DNA of 10,363 bases from Strigomonas culicis. Its lineage: Eukaryota > Euglenozoa > Kinetoplastea > Trypanosomatida > Trypanosomatidae. The notes below the pieces were generated by a model. That model did no database searches and was not told where the DNA came from. It worked only from the letters and a program-made list of their open reading frames with translations. The DNA lies in the NCBI GenBank assembly GCA_000482145.1, contig AUXH01000654.1:1-10363 (forward strand). Direction: 5' to 3'. Position numbers and translations under genes: made by a program. Position 1 is the first letter of the stretch; every line of letters starts with the position of its first letter. Of the stretch, positions 1 through 5,709 are shown piece by piece.

Positions 1-345
1 CTGCGCTTCAGCACACTGCGCCTCCACAAACACGAGGAGGGCAACTTCCGCGCGCGGCCCATGGGGTGGAAGGCATGGAACAGCAAGCAGTTCATGGACC
101 CTTTCGCGCCCTTCGCGCTCACGACGCCGGTGCGCCACGTCGACCGCGCCTTCTCCGGCATCTGGTTCGGCATGGGCCACTTCGCGCTGAAGAACTTCTT
201 CGGCCCCCTGAACTGGAAGTTCGCGCTGCGCCTCTCCATCTGGGGCGTCGCCGGCATCGCCGTCGCGCTGCTCACCTGGGCGCTGCGCATGCACCGCAAC
301 GGCTGGGAGTGGAAGAACCGCGGCGCCGTCTACTCCATGGAGTAA
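1..345 (+). CDS. Small single-span membrane protein, probably mitochondrial; 5' partial
   Basis: The reading frame is open from the first base and ends with TAA at 343-345, giving 114 visible residues. An ATG lies at 61, but the 20 codons before it are GC-rich and coding-like (Arg, His and Ser rich, no stop), so the true start is probably outside the window. The visible N terminus is basic, as in a mitochondrial presequence, but this is inference. One clear hydrophobic helix spans about residues 74-97 (nt 220-291, with a GVAGIAVALL core), followed by a short charged, Trp-containing tail. The many Trp/Phe residues before the helix fit a small accessory subunit of an inner-membrane complex. I do not recognise the family and assign no function. 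Coding status is well supported by composition and by the sharp change to AT-rich sequence right after the stop. Confidence 0.75.
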   Translation: MRFSTLRLHKHEEGNFRARPMGWKAWNSKQFMDPFAPFALTTPVRHVDRAFSGIWFGMGHFALKNFFGPLNWKFALRLSIWGVAGIAVALLTWALRMHRNGWEWKNRGAVYSME

Positions 346-504
346 GGCACAGCAAAGCTAGGGCTTCGTTTTTTTTTCCCTGTAGTAAGTAGCTAGGATT
401 TCTGCCAATAAGAAGTATACTCAAAAAAAAGGTAAAGTAAAAAAAAAACTGTTTATTTCATTTTATTTTAATTGTTTTCTCTTTTTTTCGGTTCCTGTGG
501 CCTA

Positions 505-555
505 TCTTCTTTTTAGTCTTCTCTTTCTTTCTTTTTTTTTTTTACAATCGAAAAG
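505..555 (+). promoter_or_regulatory. Strong polypyrimidine tract with candidate spliced-leader acceptors
   Basis: An almost pure pyrimidine run at 517-545 is followed by the first AG at 554-555. A shorter TC run at 505-514 ends in AG at 515-516. It is the strongest tract in this spacer but lies almost 390 nt from the p22 start. It may be an alternative acceptor for p22, the signal that directs polyadenylation of the upstream mRNA, or both. Confidence 0.4.
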
Positions 556-806
556 AAAAAGAAGAGAGAATAAAAAGTGTAGCTCACAAGTCCTTTGTAG
601 GTAGTAGAATTATTATTATTATTATTTCCTTAGTACTCAAAAACAAACACAATCGATAAAACAACACACTGTTGTTGTTGCTTTGTGTATATTAGTTTAT
701 CCGCTCTTGTCCATGCTGTTACCTGTAAAAGCAAAAGTGAACATGATAAAACAAAATGGCTTCCCCCACATCCTCATCTGTTTCACTCTCTCTATCAATA
801 ATGTGA

Positions 807-832
807 TTTTTTTTTTAATGTTGTTGTTATAG
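807..832 (+). promoter_or_regulatory. Candidate trans-splice acceptor for the p22-like gene
   Basis: Ten T residues at 807-816 and a T/G-rich stretch lead to AG at 831-832. The resulting 106-nt 5' UTR (833-938) contains no ATG, so the first start codon is the chosen one at 939. Confidence 0.5.
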
Positions 833-938
833 CTGAACTAACGTCGTGCACGAATCGATAAGGGGAAGGGAACGAACCGAATCCTTAACCACAATAAAAA
901 GAAAAAAATAGAATTTTTTTTAAAAAAAAAAGAGAGTG

Positions 939-2030
939 ATGCGTCCGTTTGCTCGGCGGCTATCGTTTGGTGTGGTCTCCTCCGCGCTGCTGCCCCACCT
1001 CCTCCCTCCGCAGCGGCCGGCGCTGGCCGCCGCCGCGGCGCTCTGCCACCCCTATCGCTACAACCACACGCGCGCGGGTGATGGAGAGAGGCCGACCGGC
1101 AGCGCGCCGCGCGATACGCGTGAGGGGGAGGGGGAGGAGGAGGACCCGTTTCTGTCGGCCCCCTACCCGCCGCTGAGCCCCACGGCCGACGCGAGCGCGG
1201 CGCCGTCGCTGCGGCAGACGCTGCCGCCGAGCGCGGTGGAGCTGCCTGAGGAAACTTTTCTGAAGTGTCTACAGAAGGAGATGGACGACGAGAAGTTCCG
1301 GCTGGACAAGGAGGTGGGCGCGCCGCCGCCGCCGGCGGGCTGGGAGCTGCAGCACGTGCCGGGGACCGCCCTTATCTACGGCAGGCGATGGTGGATCCCG
1401 GCGGCGGCGGCGGGCCAGTGGATGGAGCGTCACTTTCTGCGTGTGCAGCTCACGTCGCGCGATGCGTCGCTCGACCCAGAGTGCGACATCCGCGGAGAGC
1501 ACTTCCCTTTCTCCCTCTACGTCCAGCGCATCCCGCTGGAAGCCGGCGCGGAGGCGGGGCCCGCCCACCGCCACGCGCACACGGCCTCCGTTGCGGCGGA
1601 GGTGGCGCGCCTCGACCCCAACAGCGGCGCGCCCGGGAGCGACAATTTTCTCGACCCCGCCCTGCGGTGCATGGAGTTCCGGTGCGACGTGATTGAGGGC
1701 GAGCTTGTTGTGGACCAGCTGCTTTATCATGGCACGTTTGACATCCTTGGCAACGAATCGGCGGAGCGCCGTCATGCGAGTTGCAGCAGCGATGCTGGGA
1801 AGCAGGAAGAGGAGGACAAGAAGGTGTACTACAACAACCCCTTCGGCGGCTATCAGGGGCCCAACTTGGATGAAGCGGAGGAGGAGGTGCTGGACGGCAT
1901 TCAGAGCTACCTCGCGGAGCGCAAGGTTGATGATCAGTTTGGGGAGTTTGTCAGTCAGATGAGTGTATGGGTGGAACAGGAGGAGTATGAACGGTGGCTC
2001 CAGCAGCTTTATGATTATGTGGCTGCGTAA
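939..2030 (+). CDS. p22/MAM33-like mitochondrial matrix protein (C1QBP/p32 family)
   Basis: The predicted protein has 363 residues. The start is the ATG at 939, the first ATG after the acceptor at 831-832. The N terminus is Arg-rich and otherwise hydrophobic (MRPFARRLSFGVV), as in a mitochondrial targeting peptide, and is followed by a Pro/Ala-rich and acidic linker up to about residue 100. The family domain covers about 105-361. It begins with a helix like the first MAM33 helix (E114-M-D-D-E) and ends with the characteristic C-terminal half: GYQGP at 304-308, an acidic helix, SYLAERKVDD, then a final helix (VEQEEYERWLQQLYDYV). Members of this family form doughnut-shaped acidic trimers in the mitochondrial matrix. 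In trypanosomes p22 is reported to act in editing of the COII mRNA. Typical members have about 200-280 residues, so the N-terminal extension here is long. Family assignment is firm; which trypanosomatid paralogue this is (p22 itself or another MAM33 protein) is not settled. Confidence 0.85.
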   Translation: MRPFARRLSFGVVSSALLPHLLPPQRPALAAAAALCHPYRYNHTRAGDGERPTGSAPRDTREGEGEEEDPFLSAPYPPLSPTADASAAPSLRQTLPPSAVELPEETFLKCLQKEMDDEKFRLDKEVGAPPPPAGWELQHVPGTALIYGRRWWIPAAAAGQWMERHFLRVQLTSRDASLDPECDIRGEHFPFSLYVQRIPLEAGAEAGPAHRHAHTASVAAEVARLDPNSGAPGSDNFLDPALRCMEFRCDVIEGELVVDQLLYHGTFDILGNESAERRHASCSSDAGKQEEEDKKVYYNNPFGGYQGPNLDEAEEEVLDGIQSYLAERKVDDQFGEFVSQMSVWVEQEEYERWLQQLYDYVAA

Positions 2031-2345
2031 GGTGCACACGAAACGGGAAATAATAATAATAAAAAAGAACCATCTATAATGAAACGGTTGGTTTTTTGTT
2101 TACAGAGAAGAAAAGGGAAAGAGAATCTGTGTGTAACGTATACTTATAATTATATGTAAAAAAAAAAGATATAAAAAAGGGATATGTGTGTCTGTGTGGG
2201 TGTGGATGCGGCTGTTCACTATTACCACATTGGTGTTGTTCTATGAGGCTATCACACCGCTCTTTTTTTATTCTTCCTCCCCCCCCCCTTCCATCTTCCA
2301 GCCGTTCACTCGTGTGTTCTCTTTGTTCTTTCGTCTGACGTCATC
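2031..2345 (+). other. Intergenic spacer between p22-like and MYND genes
   Basis: The 315-nt AT-rich spacer begins with AAT repeats and A/T runs (probable 3' UTR of the p22-like mRNA) and ends with a strong pyrimidine tract and AG. A 66-codon ORF starting at 2188 runs across the tract and into the next gene in another frame; it is not considered real. Confidence 0.7.
2261..2301 (+). promoter_or_regulatory. Trans-splice acceptor for the MYND gene
   Basis: A nearly uninterrupted pyrimidine tract at 2261-2299, including a C run across 2280-2288, ends in CAG with AG at 2300-2301. The 44-nt 5' UTR that follows has no ATG before the start at 2346. This is a textbook kinetoplastid acceptor. Confidence 0.75.
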
Positions 2346-3581
2346 ATGCCGCCGAAGGTGCCGCCGCCGCCGCGCCCGGACCCGGTGACGCTCGACCACA
2401 TCTACGAGAACCTGACCAGTCGCGATGCGTCCCTGCAGCTCAAGGCGTACCACATCATGGCGCTCAGCGCCGTCGTTTTCCACCCGTCCGTGAAGCTATT
2501 CTTCTTTCAGCACTCCACATACGCGCCGCCCAACAGCCCGAGCCCCGCCGCGGACGCGACCGCGGCCGGGGAGGAGGAGCTGGCGGAAGACACCCAACGA
2601 CGCGAGGAGCTGCTCAAACAGGTTGCCTTCTTTCTCGCGCAGCGCAACAACGCGGTGTGCTTGGAGTGTCGCTGGGAGGTCATCACCATCCTCGGCGAGC
2701 TCTGCCGCATGGAGGACCTGTACCCGCCGGGCGCCGGCGGAAGTGGCAACGCGATGACGGCCGCGGGGAAGGTGGAGCGCACGCTGAACCACTACGCGGA
2801 GCGCAACTTGGCGTACCTGGCGCGCCTGCCGTGGTTCGTGCCGGCGCTGCGGCTCATCATCGGCGCCGACGCAGACGAGGCGGCGCCGACCGCCACCTCC
2901 TCCACCCACGCAACGGCCGACCGCGCGGCGCTGCGGCAGAAGCTGGCGGAGCGGCGGCGTCAGAAGCAGCAGCACGGCGCGTCGGAGGCCGCGGAGGCGT
3001 TCAACGAGGAGGCCGCGGTGGCGGACGAGGATGTGCGCATTGCGCTGCAAGATTTGCTGCGCGCACTGCCGACGGCCCAGCCGGCGCCGCAACAAGACGT
3101 GGTGTGGACGGCGGAGAACCGGCGGCAGGCGCACGATCTGCTGTTCCTCGACGCCTCCACCTCCCTGCTGCATCTGACCCCGCTCGTCGCGCGCGGCAGC
3201 TCGCACGTCTGCGCACAGTGCCGCCGGACCGACGCCGCGGTGCCGGCGGCGCTTTTGCGTTGCAGTAGCTGCAAGGCCGTCTTCTACTGCTCCGCCGCCT
3301 GCCAGCAGCAGCACTGGCGGGAGGCACACAAGGTGGTGTGCCTCGCGTATAAGGCCAAGTGCGACGCCATCACGTCGCAGTATTATGAGCTCAACCAGAA
3401 GAAAAGGAATAATAGTAAGAAGCAGCACGACACGGCGGAGGATATCTCCGTGCTGGAGGTGCCGCTGGAGCCGGCCTTGTTTTTTGAGACCCGGCGCTAT
3501 TTGTTTGACCACCGTGACGCATCTTTTGCGCGCGTGAACTTTTACGATTACTTCATGAAGTACACCGTGAAGGGGAACTAA
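2346..3581 (+). CDS. MYND-type zinc finger protein
   Basis: The protein has 411 residues; the start is the first ATG after the acceptor at 2300-2301. A complete MYND finger lies at 289-332: C289-x2-C292, C306-x2-C309, YC315-x3-C319, then H328-x3-C332, with the usual Q320 and W324. MYND fingers bind two zinc ions and mediate contacts with Pro-rich partner peptides. The preceding 280 residues are mostly helical by composition, with a Pro-rich start and Ala/Glu/Arg-rich linkers, and could be ARM/HEAT-like, but I see no clear second domain. There is no SET motif, so it is not a SMYD methyltransferase by sequence. After the finger comes an AT-rich, Lys/Asn-rich patch (codons around 3401-3425) and a well-ordered-looking tail of about 50 residues. 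No signal peptide or membrane segment is visible. Partner and process are unknown. Confidence 0.85.
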   Translation: MPPKVPPPPRPDPVTLDHIYENLTSRDASLQLKAYHIMALSAVVFHPSVKLFFFQHSTYAPPNSPSPAADATAAGEEELAEDTQRREELLKQVAFFLAQRNNAVCLECRWEVITILGELCRMEDLYPPGAGGSGNAMTAAGKVERTLNHYAERNLAYLARLPWFVPALRLIIGADADEAAPTATSSTHATADRAALRQKLAERRRQKQQHGASEAAEAFNEEAAVADEDVRIALQDLLRALPTAQPAPQQDVVWTAENRRQAHDLLFLDASTSLLHLTPLVARGSSHVCAQCRRTDAAVPAALLRCSSCKAVFYCSAACQQQHWREAHKVVCLAYKAKCDAITSQYYELNQKKRNNSKKQHDTAEDISVLEVPLEPALFFETRRYLFDHRDASFARVNFYDYFMKYTVKGN

Positions 3582-3852
3582 CGAAGCAGCGCGTCTTTCA
3601 TTGATAACAACCATATGTTTAATCGTGTAATTAAATTTTAAACGAAAAAAAAGTATGTCATGAAGACATGGACAGTACCACTATGGTGGCAAACATACAC
3701 TTGTTGTGTTTTTCTAGTTTGTTGATTTTGAAGTTCTTTTTTCGTTCTCTCTCTCTCTCTCTCTCTGTCTCTTTCGACAGGAACTCTAAAAAGCTCAAGA
3801 AAAAAGAAAAGCAATAAAACTCTTAAAATAATAAGAAAAACAAAAACAGCAT
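3582..3852 (+). promoter_or_regulatory. Spacer with trans-splice acceptor of SFT2 copy 1
   Basis: The pyrimidine tract at 3735-3775 includes a CT microsatellite (3746-3766) and ends in GACAG with AG at 3779-3780. The 72-nt purine-rich 5' UTR (3781-3852) contains no ATG, so the start at 3853 is the first. The upstream part of the spacer (3582-3734) is the probable 3' UTR of the MYND mRNA. It contains two short hairpin-like inverted repeats near 3655-3689 that are too small to interpret. Confidence 0.7.
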
Positions 3853-4332
3853 ATGGACAAGTTCACAACCATTATTAACATCGGTGACATCAAGTCGGGC
3901 GGCAGCAGCGACAATGAAAGCCTCTGTCCGTCCATGTCTTTCAAGCACCGCATCATGGGCTGCGCCGGCTGCATGGCCATTGGCATGCTCTTTTCCCTTC
4001 TCTCCATCATCGCCATGTTCTTCGCGGAATACGTCTTCTTCGGCGTTCTCTTTACCCTAGGCAATCTATGCAGTATCGGTGGCACTCTCTTCCTCGCGGG
4101 GCCTGTGAAACAGTTCAAAAACATGTTCAACGAGTCGCGCTGGATTGCGTCCGTCCTCTATCTCTCCAGCATGCTGGCTACCATTCTTGTCGCCGTGCTG
4201 CTGCAGAGCGGCATCGGTGTGCTCTGCTGCTGCCTCGTCCAGTACGGCGCCATGTGGTGGTACTTTCTCTCCTACGTGCCCTTCGCCCGCGACTGTATTA
4301 AGAGTGCCGTGAAGGGAGTGTTCAGCAAGTAA
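3853..4332 (+). CDS. SFT2-like vesicle transport protein, intact copy
   Basis: The protein has 159 residues, close to the usual 160-215 of SFT2/SFT2D proteins. A polar N-terminal tail (1-30, Ser/Asp rich) faces the cytosol by family analogy and is followed by four hydrophobic helices at about 34-57, 60-82, 98-117 and 121-141. Family marks are present: F-TLGN at 67-71, SIGGTLFLAGPVKQFKNMF (74-92) between helices 2 and 3, and YVPFARD (141-147) after helix 4, as in yeast Sft2 and human SFT2D proteins. Sft2 is a tetraspanning Golgi protein that acts in fusion of endosome-derived vesicles with the late Golgi, genetically linked to the syntaxin Sed5 and overlapping with Got1. This copy keeps every family motif, so it is the likely functional gene of the tandem pair. 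Confidence 0.9.
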   Translation: MDKFTTIINIGDIKSGGSSDNESLCPSMSFKHRIMGCAGCMAIGMLFSLLSIIAMFFAEYVFFGVLFTLGNLCSIGGTLFLAGPVKQFKNMFNESRWIASVLYLSSMLATILVAVLLQSGIGVLCCCLVQYGAMWWYFLSYVPFARDCIKSAVKGVFSK

Positions 4333-4531
4333 ACCAGTAATTAAAGTAGATACAATGTCGTTTTTGTTCTTCCCTTTTGCGATTGTATTTCACTGTTCAG
4401 TCTTACCTTTTTCTTTTATTTTTTATTTTTTGTATTGCGTCCATTTGTTTATCAATAAACTGTGTAGTGTATTCGGTAGAGACTCGCTAGTGCTATTTAT
4501 ACATCATGATTTGTGATTTTATTGAATCATG

Positions 4532-4546
4532 ATAATAATAATAATC

Positions 4547-4580
<34 letters not shown>
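4532..4580 (+). repeat. AAT/TAA trinucleotide microsatellite
   Basis: Sixteen or so near-perfect AAT units with one C interruption at 4546. The matching position after copy 2 (about 5550-5563) has only a short TAATTCATAATAAA stretch, so this is an expansion specific to the first spacer. Confidence 0.9.
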
Positions 4581-4633
4581 GCAAATAAATAAAACACAGT
4601 TAGTGCCGTTATGTGTTTGCCTGTGTCCGCATT

Positions 4634-4696
4634 GTCTCTTTTATTATCGTTTCTTTCCCTTTCTCTCCCTGCCTCTTTCAACGGAAACTCTAAAAG
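4634..4696 (+). promoter_or_regulatory. Pyrimidine tract of SFT2 copy 2 with altered acceptor
   Basis: The tract resembles that of copy 1, but the aligned acceptor dinucleotide (AG at 3779-3780 in copy 1) is GG at 4683-4684. The next AG is at 4695-4696, which would leave a 44-nt ATG-free 5' UTR. Trans-splicing may therefore shift downstream or be weaker. Confidence 0.55.
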
Positions 4697-4740
4697 ACTC
4701 TCAAAAAAAAAAGGGGCTGAAAACAAAACAAAGACAGCAC

Positions 4741-5282
4741 ATGCACCAGTTCACGACGGTGATTGACATTGATGACATCACGTCCAGTGGCATCGATGAC
4801 CGCAGTGACAACGAAAGCCTCTGTTCGTTTTTGTTGTTGAGTGATATGAGGTCCGGTGGCATCGATGACCGCAGTGACAATGAAAGCGTCTGTCTGTGCT
4901 TGTCATTCGAGCACAGCATCATGGGCTGCAGGTCCCTCTTCATGTTCTTCTACCTTCTCGCCTTTGTGTCATTGCTGCTGGGCCACTACGGCCTGTACGG
5001 CGTTCTCTTTACCCTTGCCAATGTATGCCTCGTTGGCTACAGCCTCCTCCTTAACAGTTGCGAGGAGCAGTTCAAGAGCACGTCCAACGAGTGGCACCGG
5101 ATTGCGTTTGTGGTGTGTCTGTCGAGCATGCTGGCGGCCATTCTCGTGGCGGTGCTGTGGCGGAGTGAGGCCGGGGTGGTCTACAGCTGCTTCCTGCAGA
5201 GCGTCGCCATGTGCTTCCTCTGATGGTGCCCTTCGCCCGCGACTGTGTTAAGAGCGCCGTGAAAGGGGTGTTCAGCAAGTAA
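4741..5282 (+). pseudogene. SFT2-like second copy, frameshifted and diverged
   Basis: From the ATG at 4741 the frame encodes 160 residues and stops at 5221-5223 (…SVAMCFL). It aligns with copy 1 from MHQFTTVIDI onward. Relative to copy 1 it lacks 7 nt between the aligned ATG codons (4252, 5209) and the GTG codons (4276, 5226), so it loses the end of helix 4 and the tail. The lost tail remains in another frame: 18 codons at 5226-5279 with a stop at 5280-5282 encode VPFARDCVKSAVKGVFSK, one residue different from copy 1. The family loop GPVKQFKNMF has become NSCEEQFKSTS, and the N-terminal segment carries an internal 69-bp duplication. It may be a pseudogene, a truncated but expressed paralogue, or an intact gene with a sequencing error at the frameshift. 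The loop divergence argues against a fully normal function. Confidence 0.75.
4774..4911 (+). repeat. 69-bp internal tandem duplication in SFT2 copy 2
   Basis: Two 23-codon units, 4774-4842 and 4843-4911. The best-conserved part, 4782-4824 against 4851-4893 (43 nt, 3 mismatches), encodes SGIDDRSDNESLC and GGIDDRSDNESVC. Copy 1 has a single SSDNESLC at this place. The duplication is in frame and lengthens the N-terminal polar tail. Confidence 0.9.
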
Positions 5283-5612
5283 GTCAGTTTTTTTTAAAAA
5301 AGAAAAATAATCATTGGTCAGTCCATCAGACACAACGGTGTTTTGTTTTTCCGTTTTACGTTTTGCAGTTGTTTTCACTCTTCTCCTGTGTCTTGTGATT
5401 CCTTCTTTTTTTGTTTGAAAAATGCAGTTTCATTTTATTCTCTTATTCTTTTTTTTTCTTTTGACATTCATTTATTTATCAATGTATAGCGTTGAGCATT
5501 CGGTAGACACTCGCTAGTGCTGTTTTACATCATGATTTATGTCTTCATTAATTCATAATAAATGGCTCATTTGAATAAACAAAAGAAGAAATGGGTGTCG
5601 TTACGTATAGTT

Positions 5613-5649
<37 letters not shown>

Positions 5650-5709
5650 CACACTTCTTACTTTTGATACAACATCGAGATAACGGGATTCATTGTGAAC
5701 AAGTAAAAA
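5283..5709 (+). other. Spacer after SFT2 copy 2
   Basis: The 427-nt AT-rich spacer contains T runs, the repeated 3' block (5498-5538), and a second CT-type pyrimidine tract that again follows a GTCGTTACG-like stretch similar to the one before copy 2. This suggests that the duplicated unit ends within or close to this tract. No ORF or RNA gene is supported. Confidence 0.7.
5609..5679 (+). promoter_or_regulatory. Trans-splice acceptor of the HEATR3/Syo1-like gene
   Basis: A CT microsatellite at 5617-5645 with a further pyrimidine-rich stretch to 5664 is followed by the first AG at 5678-5679. The 30-nt 5' UTR has no ATG before 5710. Confidence 0.65.

Larger units (their letters stand above)
346..938 (+). 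other. AT-rich intergenic spacer with several possible processing signals
   Basis: This 593-nt spacer holds A and T homopolymers, an ATT repeat near 609-627 and three pyrimidine tracts followed by AG: 364-385 (just after the upstream stop), 505-555, and the T tract at 807-816 with AG at 831-832. The first ATG after the upstream gene is at 713. It opens a 39-codon ORF (713-832) whose TAG overlaps the last acceptor AG. No RNA gene or longer ORF is apparent. Confidence 0.7.
4333..4740 (+). other. Spacer between the two SFT2 copies
   Basis: The 408-nt AT-rich spacer carries the 3' block repeated after copy 2 (4471-4512), the AAT microsatellite at 4532-4580, and a pyrimidine tract at about 4634-4680. 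A methionine at 4513 is in frame with copy 2, but the intervening peptide is only a translated AAT repeat (Asn run). The real start is therefore the 4741 ATG, which aligns with the copy 1 start. Confidence 0.75.
3736..5540 (+). repeat. Tandem duplication of an SFT2 gene with its flanks
   Basis: Two units are arranged head to tail, with starts 888 nt apart (3853 and 4741). Similarity covers the pyrimidine tract and 5' UTR (CTTTCGACAGGAACTCT in copy 1 against CTTTCAACGGAAACTCT in copy 2), the CDS, and a 3' flanking block at 4471-4494 matching 5498-5521 with one mismatch, then an identical 13-mer (4500-4512 and 5526-5538). The 3' spacers differ in length, and copy 1 has gained an AAT expansion. 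Weak similarity continues to about 5600, suggesting that the unit includes most of the intergenic region. Confidence 0.85.

Noticed and set aside
936..938. GTG start just before the p22 ATG
   Set aside because: Nuclear genes of kinetoplastids start with ATG, and the next codon (939) is an ATG.
1269..2039. 256-codon open frame on the - strand opposite the p22-like gene
   Set aside because: The + strand encodes a recognisable MAM33 domain; the antisense frame has no family features and is Arg/His-rich.
2188..2388. 66-codon ORF crossing the MYND acceptor
   Set aside because: It runs through the pyrimidine tract and AG and ends inside the MYND gene in another frame; trans-splicing would remove its start.
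1453..2433. Shared peptide TSRDASL in both the p22-like and MYND proteins
   Set aside because: A seven-residue match in unrelated contexts with different codons around it; probably chance, with no wider similarity.
2496..3614. 372-codon open frame on the - strand opposite the MYND gene
   Set aside because: It is the antisense shadow of GC-rich coding sequence. The + strand frame has a full MYND finger and a good acceptor; the - strand product is a low-complexity Arg/Leu/Val-rich translation.
3655..3689. Two small adjacent inverted repeats (stems of 5 and 4 bp) in the MYND 3' spacer
   Set aside because: Stems this short are expected by chance; no terminator or RNA gene context.
4513..4740. 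N-terminal extension of SFT2 copy 2 starting at 4513
   Set aside because: The extra residues are a translated AAT microsatellite and pyrimidine tract upstream of the predicted acceptor. Copy 1 aligns from 4741 onward.
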